DNA of 64,000 nt from Candidatus Amarobacter glycogenicus (GCA_016719395.1 JADJZF010000005.1:1-64000); one strand, 5' to 3'; positions 35,116-44,214 are shown, counted from the first letter of the stretch. Numbers and translations are program-made. The notes: generated by a model from the letters alone, not told the origin.

Positions 35116-36033
35116 CTAACCCAGGGCCCGGCCCACTGCCCTCCCGATGAGCCGCGCGACTTCAGACCCCTCGTCGATCGCGGGGTTGGCATAGAAGCCA
35201 TGGATTTCGCCCGCGAACCTCATGAGCTCGACCGGGACCCCGGCCGCGCGCAGGCGTTCCGCATAGGTTTCGCCTTCGTCGCGCAGGGGGTCGAACTCGG
35301 CGGTGATCACGATCGCAGGCGGAAGCCCCGTAAGGTTTGTGTGGCGGAGTGGCGAAGCCTTCGCGCTCGCGCCATCGGCTTCGCTGCGAAGGTAGTGGCC
35401 CCAGAACCACTCCATCGATGCGCGCTCAAGTAGGTACCCCGCTGCGTTTTCGCGGTACGAATCCGTACCGTAATCGTAATTCGTCACGGGGTAGACCAGC
35501 GCCTGGAACGAAAGCGATGGACCGCCCGCATCCCTGGCCAGCTGCGAAACGACCGCCGCCAGGTTACCCCCGGCACTGTCGCCGCCGACAGCCAGCCGCG
35601 AGCCATCCACGCCCAGCGACGCCGCGTTCTCTGCGATCCACTGAGTGACGCCCATGCAGTCGTCAACCGCGGTTGGGAACTTGTGTTCGGGCGCCAGTCG
35701 GTAGTCCACCGAGATGACCACGCAACCGCTTGCGTTCGCCATCATCCGGCAGCCGAAATCGGCGCCGTCGAGGCTTCCGATCACCCATCCACCGCCGTGA
35801 AACCAGATGAAAGCAGGCTTCGCAGCCCGCGCGTCGTCGGGTCGATAAATCCGCACCGGGATCTCGGCGCCGTTCGCGGGGACCGTCCGATCTTCGACGG
35901 CGGTGACCGCCTCCCCTTGCGGCCGAGGCGTCAGGGCGATCATGGCTCGGACGGCCGCCGGGTCTCCGGCGAGCTTGAAGCCGGTGGTGGCCATCACGTC
36001 GAGGACGGCACGGGCCTGCGGGTTCAGCGGCAT
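35116..36033 (-). CDS. Alpha/beta hydrolase, hormone-sensitive lipase family
   Basis: The 305-residue esterase has the oxyanion motif FIWFHGGGWVIGSLDG, nucleophile elbow GGDSAGGNLAAV, acid AEFDPLRDEGE and catalytic His EIHGFY. It lacks a signal peptide and is predicted to be cytoplasmic. It converges with the EamA transporter gene and hydrolyses short acyl esters or related carboxylesters. Confidence 0.9.
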   Translation of the reverse strand: MPLNPQARAVLDVMATTGFKLAGDPAAVRAMIALTPRPQGEAVTAVEDRTVPANGAEIPVRIYRPDDARAAKPAFIWFHGGGWVIGSLDGADFGCRMMANASGCVVISVDYRLAPEHKFPTAVDDCMGVTQWIAENAASLGVDGSRLAVGGDSAGGNLAAVVSQLARDAGGPSLSFQALVYPVTNYDYGTDSYRENAAGYLLERASMEWFWGHYLRSEADGASAKASPLRHTNLTGLPPAIVITAEFDPLRDEGETYAERLRAAGVPVELMRFAGEIHGFYANPAIDEGSEVARLIGRAVGRALG

Positions 36034-36077
36034 GGGCGGCTCCTGTTGCCTCTGGTGGGATTCATTCTTTCCACCAA

Positions 36078-36114
36078 CCCCTCTTCTCTTCCCGAAAACG
36101 GGAGAGAAGAGGGG
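36078..36114. terminator. Long hairpin terminator-like repeat
   Basis: CCCCTCTTCTCTTCCCG (36078-36094), an AAAA loop, then CGGGAGAGAAGAGGGG (36099-36114) form a near-perfect 16-bp stem with one bulged T. It lies between the DUF35 gene end (minus strand) and the esterase start, so it likely ends the thiolase/DUF35 transcript. Confidence 0.6.
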
Positions 36115-36123
36115 AGGAGAGGT

Positions 36124-36537
36124 CTACATCGGACGGAAGACGGGAATGGGGTATTCGCCGCTGTCCTGCTTCTCGTAGTCAACTCGTACGCGCTGGCCGA
36201 TCTTCACACCCGTTGTCGGGTCGCCGTCGACCAGCACGTTGGTGAGCATGCGAAAGCCCTCATCGAGGTCCACGTAGGCGACGGCGTACGCGCCCAACTC
36301 CTGGAAGCCGGGGATGCGGTTCTGCATCACGACCGAAAACGTGTAGACCGTGCCTTCGCCCTTCGAAACCTTCCAGGCCTGGCTTCCGCTGCCGCAAGCC
36401 TGGCAGTGGGCGGTCGGGTAGAAGTTCACGGCGTTGCAGCTGTTGCACGTCTGGTAGCGGAGTTCGCCCTCCTTGACGCCGTCCCAGTAGTGCTTTGTAT
36501 CGGGTTCGGGGAAGTGCGGTTGCGGTCGATTTGGCAT
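36124..36537 (-). CDS. DUF35 OB-fold/zinc-ribbon protein
   Basis: The 137-residue protein has the rubredoxin-like zinc ribbon CNSCNAVNFYPTAHCQACGS in residues ~31-50, then an OB fold (GTVYTFSVVMQNRIPGFQEL, AYVDLDEGFRMLTNVL). DUF35 proteins form complexes with thiolases, HMG-CoA synthases and thiolase-like aldolases and channel acyl-CoAs. It follows the thiolase-like gene by 86 bp on the same strand, so the two probably act together. Confidence 0.9.
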   Translation of the reverse strand: MPNRPQPHFPEPDTKHYWDGVKEGELRYQTCNSCNAVNFYPTAHCQACGSGSQAWKVSKGEGTVYTFSVVMQNRIPGFQELGAYAVAYVDLDEGFRMLTNVLVDGDPTTGVKIGQRVRVDYEKQDSGEYPIPVFRPM

Positions 36538-36623
36538 CTCAAAGTCCTTTCATCGAGGGGCCGGGGGCCGGGGCCGTGCGGTGATTTCCCGCACCCTCCT
36601 GGCACCCCTGTCTCAGTGGTGTA

Positions 36624-37805
36624 CTAGTCCGCAGCGAGGACCACGGTTCCGCCGGTGTGGGTAGCGCCGAGAAGGCCCCCGTTCCCGTGTGCGACCGCGA
36701 GCTTCGCGCCGTTCACCTGCGAAGTCGATTCACCCCTGAGCTGGCGCGTGGCTTCGAGCAACAGGAACAGCCCGCGCATGCCCGGGTGGTTCGAAGAGAG
36801 GCCGCCGCCATCGGTGTTGATGGTGAGTCCCGGCTTGTCGAACGCGAGGTGGCCGTCGCCGATGAACGCCCCAACTTCGCCCTTCTTGCAGAACCCCAGG
36901 TCCTCCAGGCACGTGGCGACGGTGATCGTGAACGAGTCGTAGATCATCGCGATGTCGATCTCGCTCGGCGTCACCCCTGCCTGCGCGAATGCCGCCGGGC
37001 CGCTCTGGGCGCCGGCGCTGACCGTGATGTCGCCGCCATTTTCGCGGTACTTCGTCGCTTCGCCCGAGCCAATGACCCAGACGGGCTTCTTCTTGATGTC
37101 GCGGGCCACTTCCGGCGAAACGATCACCAGTGCGCCACCGCCGTCCGATACCATGCAGCACTCCAGCAGCCGCAACGGCGTAGCGACGACCCGTGATTCA
37201 AGCACGTCTGCCACGGTGATGTTGTCCACTTTCACGAACTGCAGGTCAGTCATCGCCTTCACTGCATCCGGGTTACGCATCGCGTGCTTGCGAGTTGCGA
37301 CCGAGATCTCGGCGAGCTGTTCGTTCGTGGTGCCGTACTGGTGCATGTGCCGCTGCTTCACCATGGCGTAGTTGCTGATGAGGGTGGACCCGTATGGCGC
37401 TTCCATGTTCGTCTGCCAGGATGCGCCGCCGAACCGCCCGCCCGTACCGATCGCCATCCGGCTCGATGCAGCGGTGGAACCGTACGTGGTGACGGCGACC
37501 CGGACCCGGCCCGCTGCAATGTCCCGCAGGGCATGGGCCGTATGGAACTCGTACGACGAGCCGCCAACCTGGGTCGTATCGATCACCCGGGGCTTCAGGC
37601 CGAGGTATGCCGCGAGGCCGAGCCCACCTCCGCCTTCGCCGTCGCCGGCGTCGTACAACCCGTCGACGTCGCTCCACTTGAGCCCGGCGTCATCGAGAGC
37701 AGCTTTCAGTGATGCAGCCTTGATCTGCATGGCGGAAACACCCGGCGCTACGCGCAGTGGGTATTCGTGGATGCCGGCGATGGCCGCCTGGCGCGATTGA
37801 CTCAT
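36624..37805 (-). CDS. Thiolase-like protein lacking the nucleophilic cysteine
   Basis: The 393-residue protein has the thiolase fold and SCP-x-type features: LKAALDDAGLKWSDVDGLYD, LRLLECCMVSDGGGALVIVS, DGGGLSSNHPGMRG and C-terminal AKLAVAHGNGG. At the place of the acylated Cys it reads TQVGGSSYEFHTAHAL, with no Cys. That is the pattern of Ltp2-type retro-aldolases that also need a DUF35 partner, as found here. ATG 37805 sits 10 nt after GGAGG; a TTG at 37811 is possible. It may be a lyase rather than a thiolase. Confidence 0.82.
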   Translation of the reverse strand: MSQSRQAAIAGIHEYPLRVAPGVSAMQIKAASLKAALDDAGLKWSDVDGLYDAGDGEGGGGLGLAAYLGLKPRVIDTTQVGGSSYEFHTAHALRDIAAGRVRVAVTTYGSTAASSRMAIGTGGRFGGASWQTNMEAPYGSTLISNYAMVKQRHMHQYGTTNEQLAEISVATRKHAMRNPDAVKAMTDLQFVKVDNITVADVLESRVVATPLRLLECCMVSDGGGALVIVSPEVARDIKKKPVWVIGSGEATKYRENGGDITVSAGAQSGPAAFAQAGVTPSEIDIAMIYDSFTITVATCLEDLGFCKKGEVGAFIGDGHLAFDKPGLTINTDGGGLSSNHPGMRGLFLLLEATRQLRGESTSQVNGAKLAVAHGNGGLLGATHTGGTVVLAAD

Positions 37806-37937
37806 GGACAACGAACCTCCTCGAAGATCGGCCGCCGTCCGCGTTGCGCGCGAGGAGATTCCCCGGTCTCCCGGGACTCCCGCGTGGTGGCTGCGACACG
37901 GCTTGTCCGCTTAGCCGCGCAAGGATAGCGTACTCGG

Positions 37938-38546
37938 GTGCGAATAGGGCTAATCGCCGATACCCACCTCCCATCACTCGTCCGCTCGCTCGATGAACTC
38001 GGCCCGCAGATCGCCGACGTCCTCCGCGGCGTCGACCTCATCCTCCATGCGGGCGATGTCACCGCGCCATCCGTCGTCGAGTGGTGCGCACAGTTCGCGC
38101 CGGTGCTCATCGCCGAGGGAAACAACGATATCTTTGATGACGCGCGCATGGCGAAGAAACAAATGCTGGACATTCACGGCTGGCGCATCGGCATGGCCCA
38201 TGAGCTGCGCCCCGAATCGCGCCCGATCGACCAGATCCTCCAGTCCTCGCTCGATGGAGAGCGGGTTGACGTCCTCATCGGCGGCGATACCCACGTCGAG
38301 CGGCTTGAGTTTCGCGACAATGTCCTCCTCATTAACTCAGGTAGCCCCATCCTCCCGCACCACCTCTCCACCCGCCTCGGCACCGTGGGGATCCTCGAAG
38401 TGACTCCGGCCAGCGTGCGGAGCGAGATCGTGGTGCTTGGCCACTCCGAAGGCGCGGCCAACCCCTGCAAGGCGATGCACCTGGAAGTGATGGCCGAACA
38501 CCTCTCCCGGCACGGTGGTGGTTTCACCGCCGAAGCGGCCCGGTAG
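37938..38546 (+). CDS. Calcineurin-like phosphoesterase (YfcE/MJ0936 type)
   Basis: The metal ligands appear in order: IGLIADTHLPS (DxH), LILHAGDVT (GD), AEGNNDIFD (GN-D), AHE (His) and GGDTHVERLE. It is 202 aa with about 40 extra C-terminal residues. GTG 37938 is preceded at 6 nt by a -10-like TAGCGT, so the message appears leaderless. The likely function is a metal-dependent phosphodiesterase on a small molecule or nucleic acid. Confidence 0.85.
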   Translation: MRIGLIADTHLPSLVRSLDELGPQIADVLRGVDLILHAGDVTAPSVVEWCAQFAPVLIAEGNNDIFDDARMAKKQMLDIHGWRIGMAHELRPESRPIDQILQSSLDGERVDVLIGGDTHVERLEFRDNVLLINSGSPILPHHLSTRLGTVGILEVTPASVRSEIVVLGHSEGAANPCKAMHLEVMAEHLSRHGGGFTAEAAR

Positions 38547-38695
38547 TCCGCGCCACACCGCTCCACCACCCTTCGCCCGGCGGCTCGCGGCCGATTCAAA
38601 ACCGGGGCAGTGGAAGTCGCCCATCCCGGAGGCGTTCCCGGCTGGCGCCCGCGACCTGTAGGCTGCGGCTTCAACACGCTCTGCGGGGGATCTAC

Positions 38696-39524
38696 ATGCA
38701 GCCGCTTCAACTGACGGGACTCGAAGGCAAGGTTGCCATCGTCACCGGTGCTGGCCGCATGCGCAGTATCGGGCGGCCCATCGCCGTCGAGATGGCACGC
38801 GCTGGTTGCATGGTCGTGCTCACCGGTACCGGCCGGCCGCAAGATCAGTACCCCGATGATGAAAAAGCCGCGGGCTGGCGTGATATTGACTCGGTAGTCG
38901 ACGAAGTCCGCGCAGTTCGGCGGCACCGCTCTTGCCGTCGTTTCGGATGTCGGCGACGAAGCCGAGGTTCGGGCACTGCTCGCGAGGACGCTCGCCGAAT
39001 ATGCGCGCGTCGACTTCATCGTCAACAACGCCGGCGCTGCCCGGGGACGCGACCGCGTGCCAGTGGTCGACATGCCCGTAGATGCCTGGGACACGGTCAT
39101 CCGCGTCAACCTGCGAGGGACCTTCTTGATGTGCAAAGTCTTCGGCCAGCACCTCATCGATGCCGGCCACGGCGGCAGCATCGTGAACATTTCCTCGATC
39201 GCCGGGAAGCTGCTTCCCCCCAACACCACCGCCTATGCCGCGAGCAAGGCCGGTATCCAGGCGCTCACTGCAGGGATGGCCCAGGAAGTTGGCCAGTACA
39301 AGATCCGCGTCAACGCGATCTGTCCGGGCCTCGTGGACACCGTTCGGATCGATGACATCCGCGGGACCCCGGCCTGGGATCAGGCGACTGCCCGCATCGC
39401 CCTTCATCGTATGGGCGCCGGCGAGGAGATCGCCCACGCCGTGATGTTCCTTTGCAGCGACCAGGGCGCCTGGTTCACCGGTCAATCCATAAATCTCGAT
39501 GGCGGCCACGCCGTCCAACACTGA
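38696..39524 (+). pseudogene. Short-chain dehydrogenase/reductase with one frameshift
   Basis: The Rossmann start GKVAIVTGAGRMRSIGRPIA is followed by SVVDEVRAV, where the frame shifts near 38918-38925. The rest runs in another frame: GGTALAVVSDVGDEAEVRAL, DFIVNNAGAARGR, catalytic SIVNISSIAGKLLPPNTTAY with YAASKAG, and PGLVDTVRIDD, stopping at 39524. It would be a normal ~275-aa SDR if the single indel were repaired. ATG 38696 follows GGGGGAT. Confidence 0.82.
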
Positions 39525-39538
39525 CCTTCTGCCGCTCG

Positions 39539-39563
39539 CACACCGGCGCGTCTCCCCGGTGTG
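39539..39563. terminator. Bidirectional hairpin between convergent genes
   Basis: CACACCGG (39539-39546) pairs with CCGGTGTG (39556-39563) across a 9-nt loop. It lies in the short gap between the plus-strand SDR and the minus-strand CoA-transferase, where a shared terminator is expected. Confidence 0.5.
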
Positions 39564-39570
39564 AGTCCGG

Positions 39571-40767
39571 CTACGCCGTCCGCGTCGCGCCGCACTCCTT
39601 GAAAGCCGCGATCTCGTCCCAGTCGTAACCAGCGGCAAGCAGAATATCCTCGGTATCGGCGCCCAGGATCGGTCCCGCCGAATCCACACGGGGAGGGGTC
39701 GCGCTCATCCGGACTGGCGCCCCCGGCACACGCAGTCGGCCCAGGTACGGCGTCTCGATCTCCACGAGGTACTCGTTCGCCCAGTACTGAGGGTGCTCCG
39801 ACATGCCCGCGTAGTCCAACACCGGGGCATGGGGCACGCCCGCTGCTGCAAGCGGCTCCAACCACTCCGCCATCGGCCGCTTGCGGAAGATGCGGTCCAA
39901 CTCCCCGACGAGCGCGTCTTTGTTTCGCGCACGTGGAAAGGGGCTTGCGAACCGCTCGTCGTCTCTCAACCAACCCTCGTCGAGCGCCTCGCAGAGCCGT
40001 TCCCAGTACTTCTGGTCCTGCGCCGCGATCGCGATGTGCCTGCCGTCTCCACACTCGTAGTTCGTGTAGGTTGCCGCTCGCCGGCGCTCGAAGCCGGTCT
40101 GCTTCCCGGTGCGCAGGAACTCCATGATCTGTTTCGACTGCATCGCCACCATGCCGCCGATGAGCGACCCGTCGATATGTTGGCCGATCCCCTCCCGCTC
40201 CCGGGCCACCAGCGCCGTGGACACGCCGAAGGCGAGCAGCATCGCCCCGATCTGATCGGCGAAGCCGCCGATGAGCGCCTGCGGTGTGCCGCCCGGACCG
40301 TCTCCCTGTTCGTACATCACGCCGCTCAGCGCCTGGGCAACATGGTCGTACCCTGGCCGTTCCGCCCACGGGCCGCTCCGGCCCCAGGCCGAAGCCGATG
40401 CCAGGATGATGTCCGGGCGGAGCAGCCGAAGACTCTCGTAGCCAAGCCCCATCGCTTCCATGACCCCGGGCCGGAAGTTCTCGACGACGACATCGCAAGA
40501 CGGCACGAGCCGGCGGACGATGTCGATGGCCTCCGCCACCCTGAGGTCGAGTGTGATGCTGCGCTTCCCACGGTTGTGACCCTCGAAGTACGACGAGAAC
40601 CCGTCGGGTCCGAGGCCGTTCGCCCGCCCTTGCTCGCCGCCGGGCGGCTCCACTTTGATGACTTCCGCGCCCATGTCGCAGAGGAGCATCGTCGCGAACG
40701 GCCCCTGTTGGGCCCGCGTGAAGTCGAGGATGCGGATGCCATCGAGGGCTGGGCGGCCGTGCGGCAT
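39571..40767 (-). CDS. CaiB/BaiF family III CoA-transferase
   Basis: This complete 398-residue protein has GIRILDFTRAQQGPFATMLL, MGAEVIKVEPPGGEQGRANG, VVENFRPGVMEAMGLGYESL and PGYDHVAQALSGVMYEQGDG with the catalytic Asp. A -10 element TAGACT (reverse of 40774-40779) ends six bases before the ATG, so translation is probably leaderless. It moves CoA between carboxylates, and the neighbouring hydratase could act on its product. Confidence 0.9.
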   Translation of the reverse strand: MPHGRPALDGIRILDFTRAQQGPFATMLLCDMGAEVIKVEPPGGEQGRANGLGPDGFSSYFEGHNRGKRSITLDLRVAEAIDIVRRLVPSCDVVVENFRPGVMEAMGLGYESLRLLRPDIILASASAWGRSGPWAERPGYDHVAQALSGVMYEQGDGPGGTPQALIGGFADQIGAMLLAFGVSTALVAREREGIGQHIDGSLIGGMVAMQSKQIMEFLRTGKQTGFERRRAATYTNYECGDGRHIAIAAQDQKYWERLCEALDEGWLRDDERFASPFPRARNKDALVGELDRIFRKRPMAEWLEPLAAAGVPHAPVLDYAGMSEHPQYWANEYLVEIETPYLGRLRVPGAPVRMSATPPRVDSAGPILGADTEDILLAAGYDWDEIAAFKECGATRTA

Positions 40768-40773
40768 CGCCCG

Positions 40774-40792
40774 AGTCTACACCGTGTAGGAT
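40774..40792. promoter_or_regulatory. Face-to-face -10 elements of divergent genes
   Basis: AGTCTA (40774-40779; TAGACT on the minus strand) serves the CoA-transferase and TAGGAT (40787-40792) the hydratase. Together with the bases between they make a CTACAC-C-GTGTAG palindrome. Opposing polymerases would collide here, coupling the two genes' expression. Confidence 0.4.
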
Positions 40793-40825
40793 CGGCGAAC
40801 GCGACACCACCCTTCGGAGCAGAAC

Positions 40826-41623
40826 ATGGCAATCGTCGAAACCGAGACCAACGGCGCGGTGTTCGTCATTCGCATGAACCGTCCGGAGCGACTCAACGCC
40901 CTCGGCAACGAACTCCGGGCTGCGCTCGCGGACGCATGGAACGAGTTCGACGAGCGCCGCGAACTCGAAGTCGCTATCTACACCGGTACCGGGAGGGCCT
41001 TCTGCGCGGGAGAGGACATGAAAGAGTCGCTCCAGCGCGGCGCTCCCGGGCTCGACTCCAGCATCCGCCGCGACCCGTTCACCTCCGGGACGCTCGACAA
41101 GCCCGTGATCTGTGCGATCAACGGCTACGCCATGGGCGGCGGCTTCCAACTCGTCGAGCGTTGTGACCTCAGGCTGGCCGTCAAAGGCGCCGTCTTCGAG
41201 ATGTCGGAAGCCAAGCGCTGGCTGCTCGGGGGATTTAACCACGGCCACATCGCCAACATTCCCCACGCCGTCGCCACTGAGATGGCCTTTGCGTTCCGGT
41301 TCGATGCCGAGCGGCTCTACCAGCTCGGGTTTCTGAACCGCCTCGTGGAGCCCGAAGACCTTCTGCCGGAGGCGCACCGGATGGCTGCGCACCTGATGTC
41401 GCTCCCACCCGCTTCGCGAGCGAACACCCTCGCCATCATGCGCGAAATGCGGCCGCGCGTTGCGCCGGAAGTCGACCGCTTCGCCGACCGCCTACGCGAC
41501 CATGGTGCGAAGTCGGATCTGATGGAGTCCCGTGCTGCCTTCGCCGAGAAACGCGCGCCCAACTTCAAAGGCTGGGACAACCCGGAAGACCGCCACCGGC
41601 GTCCTCAGATGGAGCGCGAGTAG
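40826..41623 (+). CDS. Enoyl-CoA hydratase/isomerase
   Basis: The 265-residue crotonase-fold protein has NRPERLNALGNELRAAL, FCAGEDMKESLQRG, the oxyanion/active-site region AINGYAMGGGFQLVERCDLR with Glu, and the second-acid region EMSEAKRW. It has a ~33-nt leader with a CGGAG site. It is divergent from the CoA-transferase and likely takes part in the same acyl-CoA degradation route. Confidence 0.88.
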   Translation: MAIVETETNGAVFVIRMNRPERLNALGNELRAALADAWNEFDERRELEVAIYTGTGRAFCAGEDMKESLQRGAPGLDSSIRRDPFTSGTLDKPVICAINGYAMGGGFQLVERCDLRLAVKGAVFEMSEAKRWLLGGFNHGHIANIPHAVATEMAFAFRFDAERLYQLGFLNRLVEPEDLLPEAHRMAAHLMSLPPASRANTLAIMREMRPRVAPEVDRFADRLRDHGAKSDLMESRAAFAEKRAPNFKGWDNPEDRHRRPQMERE

Positions 41624-41651
41624 CACCTGGTTCGCTCACCGAGGACACCCG

Positions 41652-42545
41652 TTAGCTGACTTCGATCTCTTCGTTGGTGTGAAAGTGGTGGGCGTGATGC
41701 CGGCCCCGCCGGCGCGCCCTGCTCGTCGCCAGGAGGCCGTGAGTTGGCGCGAGCACGACGCACACGAGGAAGACCCCGGTCGCGGTCAGGACGATCGTCG
41801 CGCCGGCAGCCGTCGCCGCGTGGTAAGAGATGAAAAGGCCCGCTACGCCGCTGAATACGGCCAGCCCCACGCTCGCCATCATCATGTGGCTGAGGCGGTC
41901 GGTCAGCAGCCTGGCGGCAGCTGGCGGCGTCACTACCAGCGCCAGGATGAGAATGTTCCCGACCGTTTGCAGGCTCACCACGATGGTCGCCGAGACCAGT
42001 AGCAAGAGGAGCAGGTCAAGCGCGAATACCGGGTAGCCCGCCGAACGGGCCATCGTGGGGTCGAATGCGGTCAGCGTGAACTCCTTCAGCAGGCCAAGGA
42101 GGATGCCGCCCACGATCAGCGCCACCACCAGCGTCACCCACACGTCCGTCGTCGAAACACCAAGAATGTTCCCGAAGAGCAGCGAGCCCAGGTCCTGGCG
42201 GAAGCCCCCCTGGCGGCTCAGGATTACTACCCCCAGCGCGAAGAACGCCGCGAAGATGACCCCGATCGCCGAATCTTCGCTTACACGGCGGGAGCGCGAC
42301 AGGATCCCGATCCCGAGAGCAGTGAGCGACCCGAAGATGAACGCCCCGAACAGGATGCTCCGCCCCGCTACGTACGAGAGCACGACGCCCGGAAACACGG
42401 CGTGCGCCAGGGCGTCGCCGATGAACGCCAGCCCGCGCAGCACCACAAAGCAGCCCACCAGCCCGCAGAGGACGCCAATGATGACGACTTCCATCAGCGC
42501 TCGCTGCATGAAGGGGTACTCAAGCGGCTCGGTCAGCCAGCTCAT
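41652..42545 (-). CDS. Metal (Zn/Mn) ABC transporter permease with His-rich tail
   Basis: The 297-residue ABC-3 family permease has about eight membrane segments: EVVIIGVLCGLVGCFVVLRG, LAFIGDALAHAVFPGVVLSY and VGNILILALVVTPPAAARLL. The C-terminus ends RRRGRHHAHHFHTNEEIEVS, a His-rich cytoplasmic tail that could bind zinc. ATGA overlap with the ATPase gene shows operon structure with the binding protein gene upstream. Zinc is the favoured substrate; manganese is possible. Confidence 0.9.
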   Translation of the reverse strand: MSWLTEPLEYPFMQRALMEVVIIGVLCGLVGCFVVLRGLAFIGDALAHAVFPGVVLSYVAGRSILFGAFIFGSLTALGIGILSRSRRVSEDSAIGVIFAAFFALGVVILSRQGGFRQDLGSLLFGNILGVSTTDVWVTLVVALIVGGILLGLLKEFTLTAFDPTMARSAGYPVFALDLLLLLLVSATIVVSLQTVGNILILALVVTPPAAARLLTDRLSHMMMASVGLAVFSGVAGLFISYHAATAAGATIVLTATGVFLVCVVLAPTHGLLATSRARRRGRHHAHHFHTNEEIEVS

Positions 42546-43312
42546 GAGGCCGCCTCGAAGACCGCCACCTGTCCGCCGAACGTGGTGCGCAGGTTCCCTG
42601 GAGTGAAGGTCTCGGCGGTAGGCCCGAAGGCAACCATCCTCCGGTTCAGGCACATCACCATGTCCATCGTCGCTTGCACTTCCGCCAGGTCGTGAGTCGC
42701 GATGAGGACCGAAATGCCCGCCCGCGCGAAGTCCTGGATGGCCCCGTGGAATACCTCGCGGTTCTTCACATCGATGCCCGTGAACGGCTCGTCCAACAGG
42801 ACCAGTTCCGGGTCCTGGACCATCGCCCGCGCGAGGAACACGCGCTGTTGCTGCCCGCCCGAAAACTGCGAGATATGGCGGTCGCCCATGCCTTCCAGTC
42901 CCAACCGCGCCAGTGCTTCATCCGCCCGGCGGCGGTCTTCGCGGCCGGGCCAGCGAAGCCAACCAACCGACCGATAACGGCCCATCAGCACCACGTCACG
43001 CGCCGTCACCGGGAAGTCCCAGTTCACCTCTTCCCGCTGCGGCACGAAGGCGACGTGCGAGGCGCTCTCGCGGATCGGCTTACCGCCGAGGCGGATGCTG
43101 CCCGCGGACGGCGTGTGGACGCCGGCGATCGCCTTCAGCAGCGTGCTCTTGCCGCTCCCGTTCGGCCCGATCAGCCCGACCACCATCCCGGCCGGGATCC
43201 GCGCCTCGACTCCGCTCAGCGCCGTGTTCGCCCCATAGCTGACAGAGAGCCCTGCAATTTCAAGCGCAGGGCCGCCGGATGCCGAACCTGGGGCCTGTGT
43301 CTCAGCCGTTAT
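42542..43312 (-). CDS. Metal ABC transporter ATPase, apparent ATA start
   Basis: The ATPase has the aromatic A-loop (LSVSYGANTALSGV), Walker A GPNGSGKST, signature FSGGQQQRVFLARAM, Walker B LVLLDEPFTGID and switch His IATHDLAEVQ. No ATG, GTG or TTG is in frame upstream of Met at 43186, which would cut off the A-loop strand. The natural position is ATA 43312, whose ATAA overlaps the TAA of the upstream binding-protein gene, as an ATGA would. About 256 aa results. Either initiation is at AUA or the start has been lost by a G-to-A change. Confidence 0.8.
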   Translation of the reverse strand: MTAETQAPGSASGGPALEIAGLSVSYGANTALSGVEARIPAGMVVGLIGPNGSGKSTLLKAIAGVHTPSAGSIRLGGKPIRESASHVAFVPQREEVNWDFPVTARDVVLMGRYRSVGWLRWPGREDRRRADEALARLGLEGMGDRHISQFSGGQQQRVFLARAMVQDPELVLLDEPFTGIDVKNREVFHGAIQDFARAGISVLIATHDLAEVQATMDMVMCLNRRMVAFGPTAETFTPGNLRTTFGGQVAVFEAAS

Positions 43313-44214
43313 CGCAGTGCCTCCGCGATCTTGCGTGCGTTTGCAAGGAGCATCCCGTCGACGGTTTCGGCGCCACTGCCCTTCTCCCCGAGGGAGTCAG
43401 CATACAGGCCTTCAACGATCCTCACGCCGGTGTCCTCCGCGAGTTCGCGGGCGACTTTCGGGTCGACCTCCTGTTCGGCCAGTATCGCCTTCACCCCTTG
43501 CGTCTCGATGAGGTTCTGCAGTTCGGCGAGCTCTTTCGCCGAGGGCTGCGCGTCTTTGCTCGCGGTGGGGATAATCGCTCCGATAAAGACGATGCCGTAC
43601 CGGTCGAAAAAGTAACCCAGGGCATCATGGTTGGTGACCACCCTGCGGTTCTCGGAAGGGATTTGGTCGATCAGCCTCCGGATCTCCGCGTCCGTCTCGT
43701 CGAGCGTCTTCTTGTAGGCCTCGCCGTTCTGGGCGAACGCCGATGCGTGTTCCGGGTCGGCTTCGCTGAGAGCCGTGACAATGTTGTCGACCATCGACTT
43801 CGCATTTGCAGGGCTGTGCCAGACGTGCGGGTCCGCCTCGCCGTCTCCTACCCTCAGGTCGATGCCATCCGTGACCGTGACGACGGTGCCCTTCGTGCCC
43901 GAACCTTCGATTGTCGAGTCGAGCCAGTCGTCCAGGCCGAGGCCGTTGCGCAGGATCACGCGCGCCGCGGCGATCCTCTTCGCCGCGAGGGGGCTGGGTT
44001 CGTAGTCGTGGGCGTCAGCCCCGGCTGAAAGCAGCACTGTCAGCGCGACGCCTTCGCCGGCAACCGCCCGTGTGAGCGCGCCGATCTGGGTTGTCGTCGC
44101 AACAACCTGGATCCCCGCGCCTGTCGTCTCCGGCCCGCTGCCGCCGCACGCGCTTGCCGCGACCACTGCAAAGATGGAGACGATGAGTGCGGAGAGACGG
44201 GCGAGGAGACTCAC
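43309..44214 (-). CDS. Metal ABC transporter substrate-binding lipoprotein (ZnuA/TroA type)
   Basis: GTG 44214 begins a lipoprotein signal ending ASACGG. The cluster A-I domain carries the metal ligands in SAGADAHDYEPSP, EADPHVWHSP, RRVVTNHDALGYFFD and later ILAEQEVDPK. There is no His-rich loop, so zinc versus manganese is open, though the permease's His tail leans to zinc. It is the first gene of a three-gene operon behind a palindromic operator. Confidence 0.9.
   Translation of the reverse strand: MSLLARLSALIVSIFAVVAASACGGSGPETTGAGIQVVATTTQIGALTRAVAGEGVALTVLLSAGADAHDYEPSPLAAKRIAAARVILRNGLGLDDWLDSTIEGSGTKGTVVTVTDGIDLRVGDGEADPHVWHSPANAKSMVDNIVTALSEADPEHASAFAQNGEAYKKTLDETDAEIRRLIDQIPSENRRVVTNHDALGYFFDRYGIVFIGAIIPTASKDAQPSAKELAELQNLIETQGVKAILAEQEVDPKVARELAEDTGVRIVEGLYADSLGEKGSGAETVDGMLLANARKIAEALR

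Noticed and set aside
38174..39229. Long minus-strand frame opposite the phosphoesterase and SDR genes
   Set aside because: It is arginine/proline-rich without any family motif and lies opposite two recognisable genes.
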